From Nymphaea colorata (lineage: Eukaryota; Streptophyta; Magnoliopsida; Nymphaeales; Nymphaeaceae): a stretch of 64,000 nt of DNA. This document shows, one piece after another, positions 33,265 to 44,409 of the stretch (position 1 is its first letter; every line of letters begins with the position of its first letter). The notes beneath the pieces were generated by a model. It was not told the origin of the DNA. It worked only from the letters and a program-made list of their open reading frames with translations, and searched no databases. The position numbers and the translations under genes are program-made. The DNA lies in NCBI RefSeq assembly GCF_008831285.2, contig NW_022204507.1, positions 4,546,174 to 4,610,173 of the forward strand, in the 5' to 3' direction.

Positions 33265-33480
33265 GCAAATCACCAGTGTCGCTGTTTCCCACTCTATCAA
33301 CCATGTTGGTGCCCATTAACCGAATCCTATTTATGATGCTATGTATCATCATGTAATAAAATGGGTACATTAATAAATTAAATTCAGTACTCTCTCTCTG
33401 TTTATCTATCTCTTTCTCTCTCCCTCTCTCTCTCTCTCTCTGTCACATGTATGCACACAGTCATAATTTCCTTTATAACT
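33265..33480. repeat. Terpene synthase 3' flank with (CT)n microsatellite
   Basis: ATAATAAA-like TAATAAAATGGG at about 33,354 could serve as a polyadenylation signal. A (CT)n-rich tract spans 33,391-33,442. No gene seen. Confidence 0.5.
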
Positions 33481-33720
33481 CTACACCTCCTAAAGCACTT
33501 CTTGTGGTCATCTCTAAAGATTTGGAACCATCCTCCTTTAGTCAAGCCGTTAAGCATCAATGTTGGTGTGACGCCATGGCTGCTTAATTTAAAGCACAAG
33601 AAGAGAATGAAACATGAGATTTGGTGCATAGTCTTCAAAATGTAAAACCCATGGGCAATAAGTGGGTTTACCGAATTAAAGACAATTCTAAAGCAAGTGT
33701 GCAGAATGATCCAAGGCTTT
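33480..33720 (+). mobile_element. Ty1-copia RT N-terminal scrap (third family)
   Basis: The frame from 33,525 reads EPSSFSQAVKHQCWCDAMAA, stop, FKAQEENET, stop, DLVHSLQNVKPMGNKWVYRI, then KDNSKASVQ. This matches the start of copia reverse transcriptase (EP.SF.EA.....W..AM..E..AL..N.TW.LV.LP.....IG.KWVYKIK). Two in-frame stops. It differs from both copia elements of the duplicated units. Confidence 0.75.
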
Positions 33721-33776
33721 CTTACCTTGTTCCATGAAGTTAAAGAATCCATCTCCCTTTTTCCGATCTCAAGCCT

Positions 33777-34000
33777 TCAGCTGTCGTCTAGACCTTTGTC
33801 ACCCTTGTTGCTGCAAAAGGGCTTGCGACCTGCATCCTTGAGGGCCACCGGCAATAGTTCCAGCTTCCTCTGGAGGTTGATGAGATCGTCTTTGGCATTC
33901 AAGATGAGGCCTACCTTTTCTTTCAATAAACTGGTGACGGCTTCCAAAATAACAGAAAGAGCACTTCTTCTAGTATGTCCATTACTAACGCCAACCTCCC
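33777..34000 (-). pseudogene. Rx_N coiled-coil fragment of a third NLR
   Basis: Minus-strand frame with LEAVTSLLKEKVGLILNAKD, DLINLQRKLELLPVALKDAG and RKPFCSNKGD, then TGA. NLR2 has LLKETKDYILNAKDDLKKLQ in the same position, so this is the N-terminal Rx_N helix bundle of a related NLR. The rest of the gene is absent. Upstream (to the right) an NLR-type 5' region follows at 34,085-34,480. It sits tail to tail with the terpene synthase and belongs to the 4.8-kb segment missing from unit 1. Confidence 0.8.
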
Positions 34001-34084
34001 CTGTTTCTTGGTTGATGGGAAGAGCAGAGGAAAAGAATTAGAAATGAAGAAATTAGGCAAATTAAGGAAGAGATCAAACTTACA

Positions 34085-34480
34085 AAGGTGAGCAAGTGGG
34101 CATGCGCCCCTCTAATTAGGTCCACCACTGCCGTGGTGGAGAGTACATAAATACAACTAGACTCTCACTTTCCTTTAACTCGGAAAAATTCTCAAGTTGC
34201 TGAGTTTATGAGAGAAAAAATCTTTAAGGGTCCATTTGTTTGCCTCCAATCAGAAGCTTTACCGATTTGGGCTATGGTGAGCCCATAGGCTTCTATGCAC
34301 ACTGGCGAAGTCCCATATATTTTTTCTGCTAAACAAATCTGGGACAAATGTCTCGATCCCAATCTTCTACAATTCGCTTTTCTCACGTTTGCAGATTTCT
34401 TTTTCTCGGGTTTTCATCTATCCTATTTCATTATGTAAAAAATTTGGATACGTGATCTTGTTTTTTTTTTTCTTTTCTCA
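34085..34480 (-). other. NLR-type 5' flank belonging to the Rx_N fragment
   Basis: GAGCAAGTGGGCATGCG and TAGGTCCACCACTGCCGTGG resemble the GGTGGGTCC...CCACCACC block before NLR1 and NLR2. CTAAACAAATCTGGGACAA through TTCATTATGTAAAAAATTTG at 34,328-34,445 matches 20,895-21,030 and the insertion at 2,950-3,070. It supports the view that the fragment at 33,777 is the 5' end of a former full NLR. Confidence 0.6.
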
Positions 34481-35182
34481 AAATCACAAAGCATATTTAG
34501 ATATCAAGCTTGGCCAATTTATGGGTCTTGCACCAAGTACAGGATAATAAGATACAACTCTAACCTTCTGCCCAAAATTGCAGACCCAAGACAAGAACGG
34601 GAGAGAGGAATGGATATGTAAATTACTGGATGTTAAAAATATTTTCTTCCCATACAACCTAACTTTTAACATATCGTCTTAAAATCAAGTAATTTGGTAT
34701 ACATCCAATTGGATAGTAAACTCAAAATAAAACAAAGCTGAATTTATATATCCTAACCCAAATTTAAATATCCGAGTCCAATGCATAGTTAAATCGGAGT
34801 TCGAATATACATCAAATCCAAAGTTATTACAACTAAAAATGTTCTCAAAGTTCTACATATGGACCCGGTTCAAAGTAAGCATGTTTTCATATACAACAAC
34901 CATCTTTTATGTTTTGATGATGTAATCTTCTCAGCCACCGTTTTCCATAGGGCTAAGTTTATAAACTCCCTCAGTGCCTTGTTCTGCCTTTTAGTTTATA
35001 AAGGAGCTAAGAGGGTGTTTGGCAATAGAGACACTTTGTGAGTGTCCCATAAATCTACAGCAAAATTATAGAAGGTTCATTGGACACTAGAGCTAATTGC
35101 TCACGTGCACTTATTCATTTTTTATTAAAATATCAGACTGACAATTTTCAATTAATAAATTTGTTTCCACAACAATTTAAGA
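34480..35182. other. Spacer between NLR fragment and copia 2; no gene
   Basis: AT-rich. No domains in the short ORFs (34,484-34,672 minus; 34,859-35,041 plus). The right limit is where homology with unit 1 resumes (AGCAACAAGTATTTCC, 35,183). Confidence 0.6.
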
Positions 35183-35260
35183 GCAACAAGTATTTCCTAA
35201 TCAACGTTCTAATAGTTTGAAAATTCTTAGAAGATGTAATCACCCCAAATTTTCTAAAAT

Positions 35261-35503
35261 TCAATATTTATCATTTTTCAAACATTTCATGATAGCAACT
35301 GCCTCTGCCCCTGACCCACTTCCAACTGTATAGCAAACTTGGCCACGCACCCACCAAATGGGTGTCGCTTGCAAAAATACACCCTCCATCGCCACCGTCT
35401 CCACAAGGAGTGGAGAAATCCTGCATTTCTTCGCCACTCGCACTGCCCAGTTCTTTCTCTTCACCATGTCCAGCAAGGTTATCTGAAGATCTCGGGAAAA
35501 CAT
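35261..35503 (-). other. Antisense ORF in the copia leader, copy 2 (unrecognised)
   Basis: An 80-aa frame containing LLDMVKRKNWAVRVAKKCRI and TPIWWVRGQVCYTVGSGSG, open across the same interval as 6,724-6,939 with about five substitutions (for example RD to RG, GNGAG to GSGSG). An overlapping 133-aa minus ORF (35,271-35,672) is in another frame and is probably a shadow. The family is unknown. Confidence 0.35.
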
Positions 35504-35884
35504 GATAAGGAGCTGAGAGAGAAGACGGCATCTCAGAAGTGCTGCAGTTTCTGTCGCAGGAGGTATCCCAGCACAAAGCTTGCCAGACAGGGCATTCCAG
35601 GCGTGACTTTCTTTGGAGTGCGTTCTTGACTGGAGGCGATTCAGAGGCCGAGTAAGGTGGCATTGGACACATGTCTAGTATTTTTTATCTAATTTTCAGA
35701 TTTTTTGGACAATCCCGTGAAGAGATACAGAATTTACAAGTTCCACAGGTTTCTAAATGACCTGTAACCTCCTGCGACCCAGACTGTCTTCAGCTGGGAA
35801 TCTGCAGTGCCAATATCATGGCCGATGCTTTTAGCTCAAATCAAAGAGATGAAACATTCAAGTGAGCCAAGTCCACCGAGCATA

Positions 35885-38800
35885 ATACCCTGAAAATTAC
35901 CTCCACCCCACTCAATGGTGCAAACTATTTGAGTTGGGAGAAGGCTGCTGGCTTGGTTCTTTGTGGAAGATCAAAGGCATGATATATTAACGGGAAAACC
36001 AAAGCTCCAGCCAATACTGTTCCCAACTATGATGAATGGGAATCAGAGAATGACATGGTTATGGTGTGGCTGCTCAACTCTATGGAACCATCCATAGCAA
36101 ATCTGTTTACATATCAAGATACCGTGCACGGAATATAGGAGGCTCTAAAAGAACTTTACAGTGAGCAAAATAATCTTGCTCAAGTATACCAGATACAATG
36201 CGAGATTGCCAATCTCACCCTCCATGACCAAGATGTGCAGCGGTACATTGGGAGACTATGGAGTCTACATGATGAGCTCCTCCAATATCGACCAGCAATC
36301 TCTGATCCAGTCATTTACAAACAGCATTTTGAAGAAGATCAAATCTTCAAGGTCCTCGTTGGATTGAGTGAGGACTTTGATGCCATAAGGACTCAAATCC
36401 TGAATACAATGCCACTGTCAAAATTCAACGCAGTTGTCAAATGATTCAGAGAGAGGTGTCAATGTGAAGAGTCTTGAGCGTCCCTCCTAAAATGGACTCC
36501 ACAGAATACAGCCAAGAAAGAATGGCATGCATTTCACAAGTGGGCACTAATCAAGGCATACAAAGGTACCACTCAAACACACAAAAAAATCACAGCAAAC
36601 TTAAGTGTACTTGCTGCAGGAAATTGGGTCACACACGCGATCGCTGCTGGGAACTTGTGGGGTGACCAGGGAAGGAAAAGGGATCTTCTTCAATCCTAGA
36701 CAAAGACGTCAACCTTCCAAACTTTGTCACCAAAGATGACCTGGAAAAATTCCTCCAGAAATTTTCTAAAGCAAATCTGGTATCTTCCCAACCAGTGGGT
36801 GACATCTCAGAAGGTAAGTTATGTGCCTTACTGACTGCCACTAAAAATAAATCCTAGATAGTTGATTCTGGTGCTACTGATCACATGACTAATGATCCCA
36901 CAAGACTTGCCGATCTAAACAAGGATCTTCATCGTGTTGTTGCTGGCATTGGAAAAACATTCTTCGAGAAAAATATTAGTTCTGATTTACTTGTTCCTAA
37001 GCTTGCTGTCAACCTTATGTCTGTTAGCAAAATCACTCAAGATTATGATTGTCTGGCTGTTTTCTCCAAGAAAGATGTAACATTTCAGGACCTGAGCACG
37101 AAGAAGGGGATTGGGAAGGGCCGACGCCATGGTGAGCTCTACACTTTGGATACCGACTGTTTGAGTTTTTTCTCCAAATCAAAATTGACTCAAAGGACAG
37201 ACTATCAAATTTGACATGCTCGATTAGGACACATATACGATCGGAACCTCAGTCCCCTCATCCCTTCCCTCACCATTGATGATAATAAAGCGTGTAATGC
37301 ATGCGAATTTGCCAAATTCACACGCCTCACCTTCCAGCCGATTCATGAAAGGTCTGAAAAAGCTTTCGATCTCATTCACTCGGATGTTTGGGGACCTGCT
37401 CCAGAGGACTCTCATGCTGGTTTTAAGTTCTATGTCTCTTTCATTGATGATATGACTCGTGTAACTTGGATTTATTTTCTCAAAAATAAGAGTGAAGTGC
37501 CAAAAATTTTTGAAGAATTCTATGCCCTCATTCTCCCTCAATATGGTGCTAAGATCAAACGCTTCGCTTTGACAATGGTGGTGAATATGTGAATGATGCA
37601 TTGAAAAACTTTATGAGGAAGCATGGAATACAGCCCCAATATACCCGCACCGACACGCCTCAGCAAAACGGCATTGCAGAAAGAAAAAACCGACAACTTC
37701 TGAATATCTCTCGGACATTTATGATGCACAAGAACGTACGCCAGATTTTTTTAAGCAAAGCCATTGGGACAGGATGTTATATATCCAATCGAGTTTCAAA
37801 CTCTAGCATAGAAGGAAAAATTCCACTTGAACTCCTTCTCAATAAGCCCCTGTCCCTTAAACACCTCAGGGTATTTGGGTGCAAATGTTTCATACATGTG
37901 CAAGAAAGATTTAGAAATAAATTCCAGCGACATGCGATTAAGTGTATATTCTTATGATACTCAAGAAAGAAGAGAGGTTATCGCTGTTTTGATCCTCTCT
38001 GTAAACGTATGACTGTATCTCAGGATGTAAAATTCTATGAAAATCAACATTTCTCTGACTGCTGCATACAGGGGGAGGCAAATAACAGAAACTCTGCTGA
38101 AAATATTGCTGATGATACTCCATGTCCGCTGGCTGACATCTTCGCAAGTCAAACGCCTACATGCCAACCAGGGATTGCCCACTTTCCCAGTAACAACAGC
38201 AGCCTTCAAAACACTATTTTGGAGGAAGACGAACCACCTAACAACGTCGAATCTCAACCAGGCATAAGACGTTCCTCTAGAGTGACTTGGCCTCCATCCA
38301 AGTTAAGTGATTACTATACTTACTTATCCGTTGGAAGTCTTCATTCACTAGACATTATCTCTCTTTTGTAGTTGTCTCGCATAATTACAAGTCATACATC
38401 TTTGTTATTTATGGTCATCAAGAGCCAAAAATCTTTAATGAAGCTAGTGCAGTCTTACGGTGGAGGGCAGCTATGGAAGAAGAAATCAAGGCGCTTGAAA
38501 AGAACTATACTTGGGATCTTGTTCCTCTACCAGACAAAAAGAAACTGGTAGGCTGTAAATGGATCTACAAAATAAAGTGCAAGAGCAATGGAGAAGTGGA
38601 GCGATATAAGGCTCGCCTCGTTGCAAAGGGCTTCACTGAGACAGAAGTGGCTCACTCTGAAAAAGGAGTATTTATATGTCAACGCAAATACATGATTGAT
38701 CTTTTGAAAGACACTGTATATCTAGGCACCAAACCTGCAAACACACCCCTTGAGATGAACTGCAAGCTAAGGAAAGAAGATGGTAATATGTTCAAAAACA

Positions 38801-39470
38801 AAGAAAGTTTCCATAAACTAGTTCGAAAACTTATATATTTGACAGTTATGCAGCCTGACATTATGTATGCTGTCAGTGTCATTAGCCAATTCATGCACCC
38901 ACCAAGATCCCATCTTGTTGAGGCAGCTCACCAGATTTTGAGGTACTTAAAGGGGACATCGGGAAACGGAATCCTAATGAGACACGACCAATCTCCTTAC
39001 ATTACTCGCTATTGTGATGCAGACTGGGCTGGGGACCCAAATGACAAACGGTCAACATCAGGTTACTGCACGTTTCTTGGAAGAAATTTGATCACTTGGC
39101 AAAGTAAAAAACAAGCCGTAGTAGCCCGATCCAGTGCAGAGGCTGAATACCAAGCCATGGCCATATGTACGTGTCAATTGATTTGGCTTAAGTCCCTCCT
39201 TAAGGATATGAGGGTCGAAACCCACTCCCCAATAGAACTTAAGTGCGACAACATGGCTGCTATTCATATTGGCGTGAATCCCATATTTCATGAATGAACA
39301 AAACATATCAAAGTCGACTATCATTTCGTTCGAGAAAAAATTCAAGATGGCATCATTGCAACTTCTCATGTTAGAAGCGAAAACCAGCTCACCGACATCT
39401 TGACAAAAAGTCTTGGGAAAGAAAGGCACAAGATGATCATGGATAAGTTGGGGCAGGCTGATGTCTGCCT
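35885..39470 (+). pseudogene. Copia gag-pol pseudogene, copy 2
   Basis: Gag: LKITSTPLNGANYLSWEKAA, stops near 35,980 and at 36,136, then an open stretch through LVGLSEDFDAIRTQILNTMP. Zinc knuckle CTCCRKLGHTRDRC is intact (CX2CX4HX4C). Protease DSGATDHMT at about 36,864. Integrase: HARLGH, CNACEFAKF, HSDVWGP (first Asp), a 2-nt deletion near 37,558, DNGGEY in another frame, then QQNGIAERKN (Glu). RT begins AMEEEIKALEKNYTWDLVPL and KWIYKIKCKSNGEVERYKAR, but at about 38,640 it jumps from KGFTET to EVAHSEKGVF. This omits the central RT, including the YVDD box, without losing frame. RNase H follows (DADWAGDPNDKRSTSGY, KKQAVVARSSAEAEY), with a TGA at 39,295. Incapable of self-mobilisation. Confidence 0.9.
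38473..39297 (+). CDS. 274-aa RT(N-term)-RNase H fusion frame left by an internal deletion
   Basis: The longest plus-strand frame in the window. Residues 1-56 are the start of copia RT; from residue 57 the frame continues with LGIEVAHSEKG-type sequence found after the YVDD motif in intact elements, then RNase H with DADWAGD and SSAEAEYQA. Roughly 170 residues of palm and fingers are absent. The precise in-frame joint is explained by chance (one in three) or selection; chance is simpler. Part of the copia pseudogene. Confidence 0.6.
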   Translation: MEEEIKALEKNYTWDLVPLPDKKKLVGCKWIYKIKCKSNGEVERYKARLVAKGFTETEVAHSEKGVFICQRKYMIDLLKDTVYLGTKPANTPLEMNCKLRKEDGNMFKNKESFHKLVRKLIYLTVMQPDIMYAVSVISQFMHPPRSHLVEAAHQILRYLKGTSGNGILMRHDQSPYITRYCDADWAGDPNDKRSTSGYCTFLGRNLITWQSKKQAVVARSSAEAEYQAMAICTCQLIWLKSLLKDMRVETHSPIELKCDNMAAIHIGVNPIFHE

Positions 39471-39489
39471 ACCAACTTGAGGGGGAGTT

Positions 39490-39870
39490 TGTTAGCACAT
39501 TTGGAAGGAAGCTCTTTCACCGTCTCCTCCTTGGAAAGAAATCCTCAGTAGCTAACATTCATCTCCCTCTTGGAAAGACATCCTCACCAGCTAACGGTTG
39601 ATCATATCTTTAGAAAGAAGAGCAACAGAATGAGAATCTCGTCAATATCATCATACCTCTTTAACCTGTTACATTTTTTCTCTGTAACTCCCTGATTTCC
39701 AGGGATCTTAAACCGTTGGGATATGTAAGGGAATAAGGGGCTCTAACTCTTTATAAGGAGATCATTCATATGACTTCGGTAAGAAAAAATAAGAGAGACA
39801 AAAAACAGAGCTTTCTCTGTTTTCGTGGATGTAGGCTATTAATGCCGAGCCACATTAAATTTGAGCTGTC
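39490..39870 (+). repeat. Copia 3' LTR
   Basis: Begins TGTTAGCACATTTGG directly after the polypurine tract. Contains TCTTTATAAGGAGATC (TATA-like) at about 39,748 and the CTTTCTCTGTTTTCGTGGATGTAGGC...GCCGAGCCACATTAAATTT R/U5-type segment common in plant copia LTRs. No terminal CA can be placed with certainty. The sequence passes into the ARM pseudogene near 39,870. Confidence 0.7.
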
Positions 39871-40764
39871 CCGTTTTTCTTCCTGCCTTCCTTCCATGAA
39901 ATTTAACACCTTCTCCATCATGGCCTCGATTGCCTCCTTTATGCTAATGTATCCAATCTCCAGAATACAATCTAAAGCAGTCGATTTCAAGCCCTTGTCT
40001 TCCGAATCCAAGCCATTTATGATCTTGGGGAGCTCCCCACTTTGGTGGATCTCATCGACAAAGACGCTTTTGATGGCAATGATCAAGCTATAGAGGACCC
40101 TGAGGCCGTCGACGGAGCCCAATTCCACCAGGGCCATCGCCATCGGGCTCATCACCACCTGACCCACCAACACATCCTTGTTGAACATCACCAGAGCTGC
40201 CATGGTGAAGGCGCAGTTCTCCCTGACCACCTGGATGCCTTCCTGTCGCACAGGACCGATTCGAGCACGAAAAAAGCTTGGGAACTCAGCACTGTGTCCT
40301 GGAGACCCGGGTCTCAAAGACCGACAGCAGCCCGACGACCTTCACCTCCTCCTCATCCTCACTGAGCAGTGACTTCACCAGCTTCTCGATGCTCTTCAGG
40401 TCAATCCATGCACGAATCTCTGACTCGTTGAGGCCGGCAATGCACATGATATCACTGCCAAAGACGCGGTCCCTGATTAAGGAACTGATGACGGTGAGGT
40501 AGGAGCAGGGGAGCTGGTTGTGCACCTAGGAGCGCAGGCTGCAAAGGTGGTGGGTGAGGTCGTCAAGCTTGGGGTCCGTGAACTTGGAGGCGAGGTCCTC
40601 AGTCTGGAGGTGGAGGTGGAGGAGGGCCTTGATGGCACTGCCCTACTCCTCCTCCAGCTTCCGCTGACAGTGGGAGACTCCTGTATCCGCCGGGATGCCT
40701 CCTTCAGTGCATGCAGGACGGTGAGCACCTGCATCTCGTGCTCCTCCTCCCTGCTGCCTTCCAT
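39870..40764 (-). pseudogene. ARM-repeat protein pseudogene (VAC8/U-box-like ARM domain)
   Basis: Minus strand, start ATG at 40,764 in a strong ACCATGG context. Frame 1: MEGSREEEHEMQVLTVLHAL then KEASRRIQ. After a frameshift near 40,680 comes KALLHLHLQTEDLASKFTDP, interrupted by TAG near 40,640 and 40,526. Then LPCSYLTVISSLIRDRVFGS and WIDLKSIEKLVKSLLSEDEE; another frameshift near 40,300; then [40 protein letters not shown] and [20 protein letters not shown]. These are ARM helices of the plant U-box/VAC8-like class. The DNA is much more GC-rich than its surroundings. No introns are visible, so a retrocopy is possible. The reading frame end runs into the copia LTR. Confidence 0.8.
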
Positions 40765-40899
40765 GGTGCTGCTGTTGCAGACGGCGACAGTGGCCCCCCT
40801 GATGCCTCCCCACGCTTAATCATCACTTCCCTCTCCCTTCCTCTCTCTCCATCTTCTCTGACTTCTTTCCTTGCGTCGGTCCCAAGTCCCAACAACTAG

Positions 40900-42055
40900 T
40901 CCTTTCTGAGACCGAGAAAAAAGAAAGGGAGGACAGGACCGAATGGTCCAAGATTGAGAAGAGTGAGCTTGGTATTTCCTTCATCTACCTCCCCCACGCC
41001 TCCGCTGACTCCTCCTCCATGGGCTTTTGATTATCAGAGCAGCCTTTTCATTATCTAATCATCACCTAAAGAGAGCAAATGTTACAAAAGTTTGCTCCTA
41101 TTGTTGGAGAGAGAGAGAAATATTATTACAGAACTTTGGTCATATAGGGGGAGAAAGAGTTAGAAAGAGTTAGAAAGGGAAAGGGGGCCTATGATATCAA
41201 CACATTAGTAGCTTTAAGAACCACAACTCTCAACCACATTAGTAGTTTGAGAGAGAATTTGTAGTTTGATTTATCTTTCTGGAAGTATCCGAGTGCATGA
41301 ATATCATATGCTCAAGGAATTTCTAGTGGAAACTTTTGGTTATTGATATATAGCAGAGAAGTTAATGATGTTAACTCGGACCTTTTTTGGTTTTGCAACC
41401 ATGGTAGCTCATTTGATGTTAAAATCCACTTTGTTTTCTAAAGTTGTTTGAACTAAAGGGATGATTGACAGCATACCAGGAAGGGCAAGCAACCCTCCCT
41501 TAATATATAAAGCACTGATGAACAGTTTACTTCTTAGATGAATCTGATATGGCCATTTTATAAGTGAGAAGGCTTTCATACAAATTATCAATATCTTGAT
41601 TTATAGGATCAGATATGGAATTATTTCAATACAACAGATTTTCATGGCAATTTTCTTGGATCCAGTATTCGATCAAATCCTTGACAGAATTAACTTCCAC
41701 ATTTGGATCAATATCCAAGCGTTCTTGTTTTTTAATATTACAACTGTTGACATCCCTTTCAAATGTGTTTCCAACATTTCCCCGAACCCAAGTCGCATAA
41801 GTGGTGGTATGGATTCAGGCATAGGTTTGGGTACGTGGGTAGGGAGGACAGAACAATTTGAAAAAAATGATAATTTGTTATTAATTTGCTAGTTTTTAAT
41901 GTTTAAGATTTGGTGTTCTGCTTTTGCTTTGTTGGGGTGTAGCTGGAAGCCCCTCCCTCTTTCCTCCTGCCCCACAGTTTGGGCCTTCTTTGTGATTTAA
42001 GTGCAAAGCAAGACACCCATCAACTAAGCATCACATACCCACCATTTGTAGTTCA
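40900..42055. other. Spacer; no gene
   Basis: The first 140 bp (40,900-41,040) are still GC-rich and may be the 5' flank of the ARM gene. The rest is AT-rich. 41,620-41,765 resembles the GGATCAGATATGG...GTTGACATCCCT end of the TIR repeat family. Short ORFs show no domains. Confidence 0.5.
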
Positions 42056-42059
42056 GGTG

Positions 42060-42559
42060 AATAGCACTCATGAGAATCGAGTTGACAATCGGCCCTATGC
42101 TATGCTGCCAGTCTGACCATCTATGCTACCAATAAGATTTGGTGACTGTGTGTTGGTTTCTAGATTTCCATGAGATGATGTTAAGTCCCACGAAGATGAC
42201 ATACCAATTTATAACTTTCTATCCTCTGGGCATCCTACACAATCAACATTAAAGAATGCAGACAATTTCCATTGAACATTAGACAATGTCGACAATTTGA
42301 ATGAAGTTGATCAGACTATTTTCATACGGCAACTTAGAGTGACATTTAAGTAGCCAAAAAGGTGTTTCACATAGTCCTCAATTGGTTGGTTCATGAACAT
42401 GCAAGTACATACCACAAAGGTCCAACGATGCTTATGTGTTTATTGTGGAAAGCAAAAGATGATCTATCAAACTTGAATATAGGTCTACTAGCAACTGCAA
42501 GAGTGATGGCAGGCTTGCAGGAATGCCCCATGTTTGCTTGGATAAAGACCCCATTCATT

Positions 42560-42615
<56 letters not shown>

Positions 42616-44400
42616 TTTGATTGGCATTAAGTTGTCATCTTATATATTTTACAGAGAACTTGCCACAATTAGTTTGTTACTTTTAGTGGCTATGATTTTT
42701 TTCTACCTCAACATTGTTACTTCTAGTGGCTATGATGTTATCTACACAAATCATCAGTGACGATTTTATGGACATATCTAATTGTGACTCATGAACCCCA
42801 AGTGTGATGAGCGAAGACATGCCTTGTTAGCCTTTTTTTGACTTGGACAATGTTTATTGAGGCGATAAACATGATTGGAATGCATTAATCTTAAAACCAT
42901 TGTGGTTGCATCATGAACCACCTTTTACTTTAATATCTGTTGTGAGAAAGTGTTGGCACCTAATTCATGTAAAGGTCTAACCTTCGAGATAGCCATGGTT
43001 GAGATCAACTGTTTTGTAGTTTGGTTAAAAATAGGACTATAAGTTTCGTATTAGTATATCCCTTCTTATGGATTATACCTTCTGCAAAGTGGCGAAACTT
43101 GTACTTAGCAATTGAGCCATTAGAGTTCCTCCCTATTAATCTAAATATCCATCCACATCTAAGATTATTATGTGAGCTGTTGGCTGAGATGAGCCCACAA
43201 TTGATTTGTATAAAAAGACCCCAACTCTTCTTCCATAGCTTGAGTGCTTTTAGGATTACATTTTGCTTTAAGATGAACTCTGAGTTCAACTTAACTTGTA
43301 TTGACTTCACTAAGGAGACACAAAGGAAGACTATATTTGGATGGAAAATAAACATTTAGTGCTCTTGTTTCATCCATAGATTGGTTAATCATATGGTGAG
43401 TTCAAATTAATTAGTTCTATTATTGTACGTCTTTCACTAGATGGGTCTAAACTCCAGTTCCACTACATGATTTCCTTTCCTTTCTTCTTCTCTTGGTTTG
43501 TTGATGGGACATGGGGCTTCATGTACAAATAGCTGATTCATGAGGAACTATGTCTTGACCAAGCTATGGGTTGATGAAGATACACAAAGTTTCATTTTGG
43601 GCAAGATATATTTTGAAAGTCTCTTGAATTGCATTGGAAATGGGGCTTGCATTATTTGGTTTAGTTTCAATTACAATTAGTTTTTTAATGAATTAGTAGC
43701 ATTTAAAAACTGCAAACGGTTTTCTTCATAGAAAACAGTATGTTGAGAACTGTATGTATTGCAAGAGTGAGGAGCCATAACATACATATCCTTTATAAAG
43801 TTCATATTCAATATAAAACGACATGGTTTGACTTTAAATCTAATAATTCTCAAATAGAAAAAAATGAATGTCACAAGTGCAGCCAAAATTTTCATAAAGG
43901 CTTTCTTGTTTGGACGTTTATGCACAAACATTGAAGCACTTTGCTTGTATAAATTTTTCTCGTTGGTGCCTTGAACTAAAAATTTTCATTTCTAATGATC
44001 CTTAACCATAAATTTGTGAGGACAAAAGTCAAAGAAATGGTGATTATCATGTGTAAGTTTGGCAACATAAACAACATATTTTTCTTAGTGCACATTAACA
44101 TGTAAAGTATCTTTGAGATCAAATTTTTGAATATGAAAGGAAAACAATGTGAGGTTACCAAACAGTGTGAGATCGACTTTACATTCATTTTTGTTGGTGA
44201 TGGCATTGCCAATATCTACTGCCATGCGATGTGTTGCCCTAGAATCTAGATACCACATATCATCTTGAAGCAAGCTCGATGCCGGCCATGTAGCAAAAGC
44301 TTGGGTATGTCATAGCATTTCCTTGCCGTATGGTTTTTCCATCCAGAAAATTGGTGTGCAGTCGGATTATTCCTATAAAACTTTGCATTCTGGCTGCATA
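42060..44400 (-). mobile_element. Old Ty1-copia relic, minus strand
   Basis: Read on the minus strand from right to left: protease (QAFATWPASSLLQDDMWYLD then SRATHRM, near 44,273-44,330; D-S-G-A has become D-S-R-A), pre-integrase pieces (TLFGNLTLFS, FDLKDTLHV), then RT (RCGWIFRLIGRNSNGSIAKY and KFRHFAEGIIHKKGYTNT at about 43,080-43,160, matching C KWIFR...N.DGSI.RYKARLVAKGF..K.G.DY), QPQWF.D.CIPIMFIASINI (a QP.GF.D....HVC.L.KSLYG relic, about 42,845-42,920) and RNase H (MNQPIEDYVKHLFGYLNVTL, then FNVDCVGCPEDRK, about 42,215-42,400). Many stops. A long (TA)n tract interrupts it. Confidence 0.75.
42569..42612. repeat. (TA)n microsatellite
   Basis: About 20 TA units following ACATACATACA. It produces the YIYIYIYI tails of two spurious ORFs. 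Confidence 0.95.
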
Positions 44401-44409
44401 TTAATATGA

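Larger units (their letters stand above)
35183..39870 (+). mobile_element. Ty1-copia element, copy 2 (gag-pol plus 3' LTR; no 5' LTR)
   Basis: The order is leader, gag, CCHC, protease, integrase, RT (internally deleted), RNase H, polypurine tract (TTGAGGGGGAGT, ending 39,488) and 3' LTR starting TGTTAGC at 39,490. PR-IN-RT-RH order fixes it as copia. The LTR sequence is not found upstream, so the 5' LTR is missing or replaced. The first ~2.5 kb are shared with copy 1 at 6,645-8,830. Confidence 0.9.

Noticed and set aside
43021-43359. 112-aa plus-strand ORF opposite a 116-aa minus-strand ORF
   Set aside because: The minus strand matches copia reverse transcriptase (WIFRL, KYKFRHFAEG); the plus-strand ORF is its shadow.
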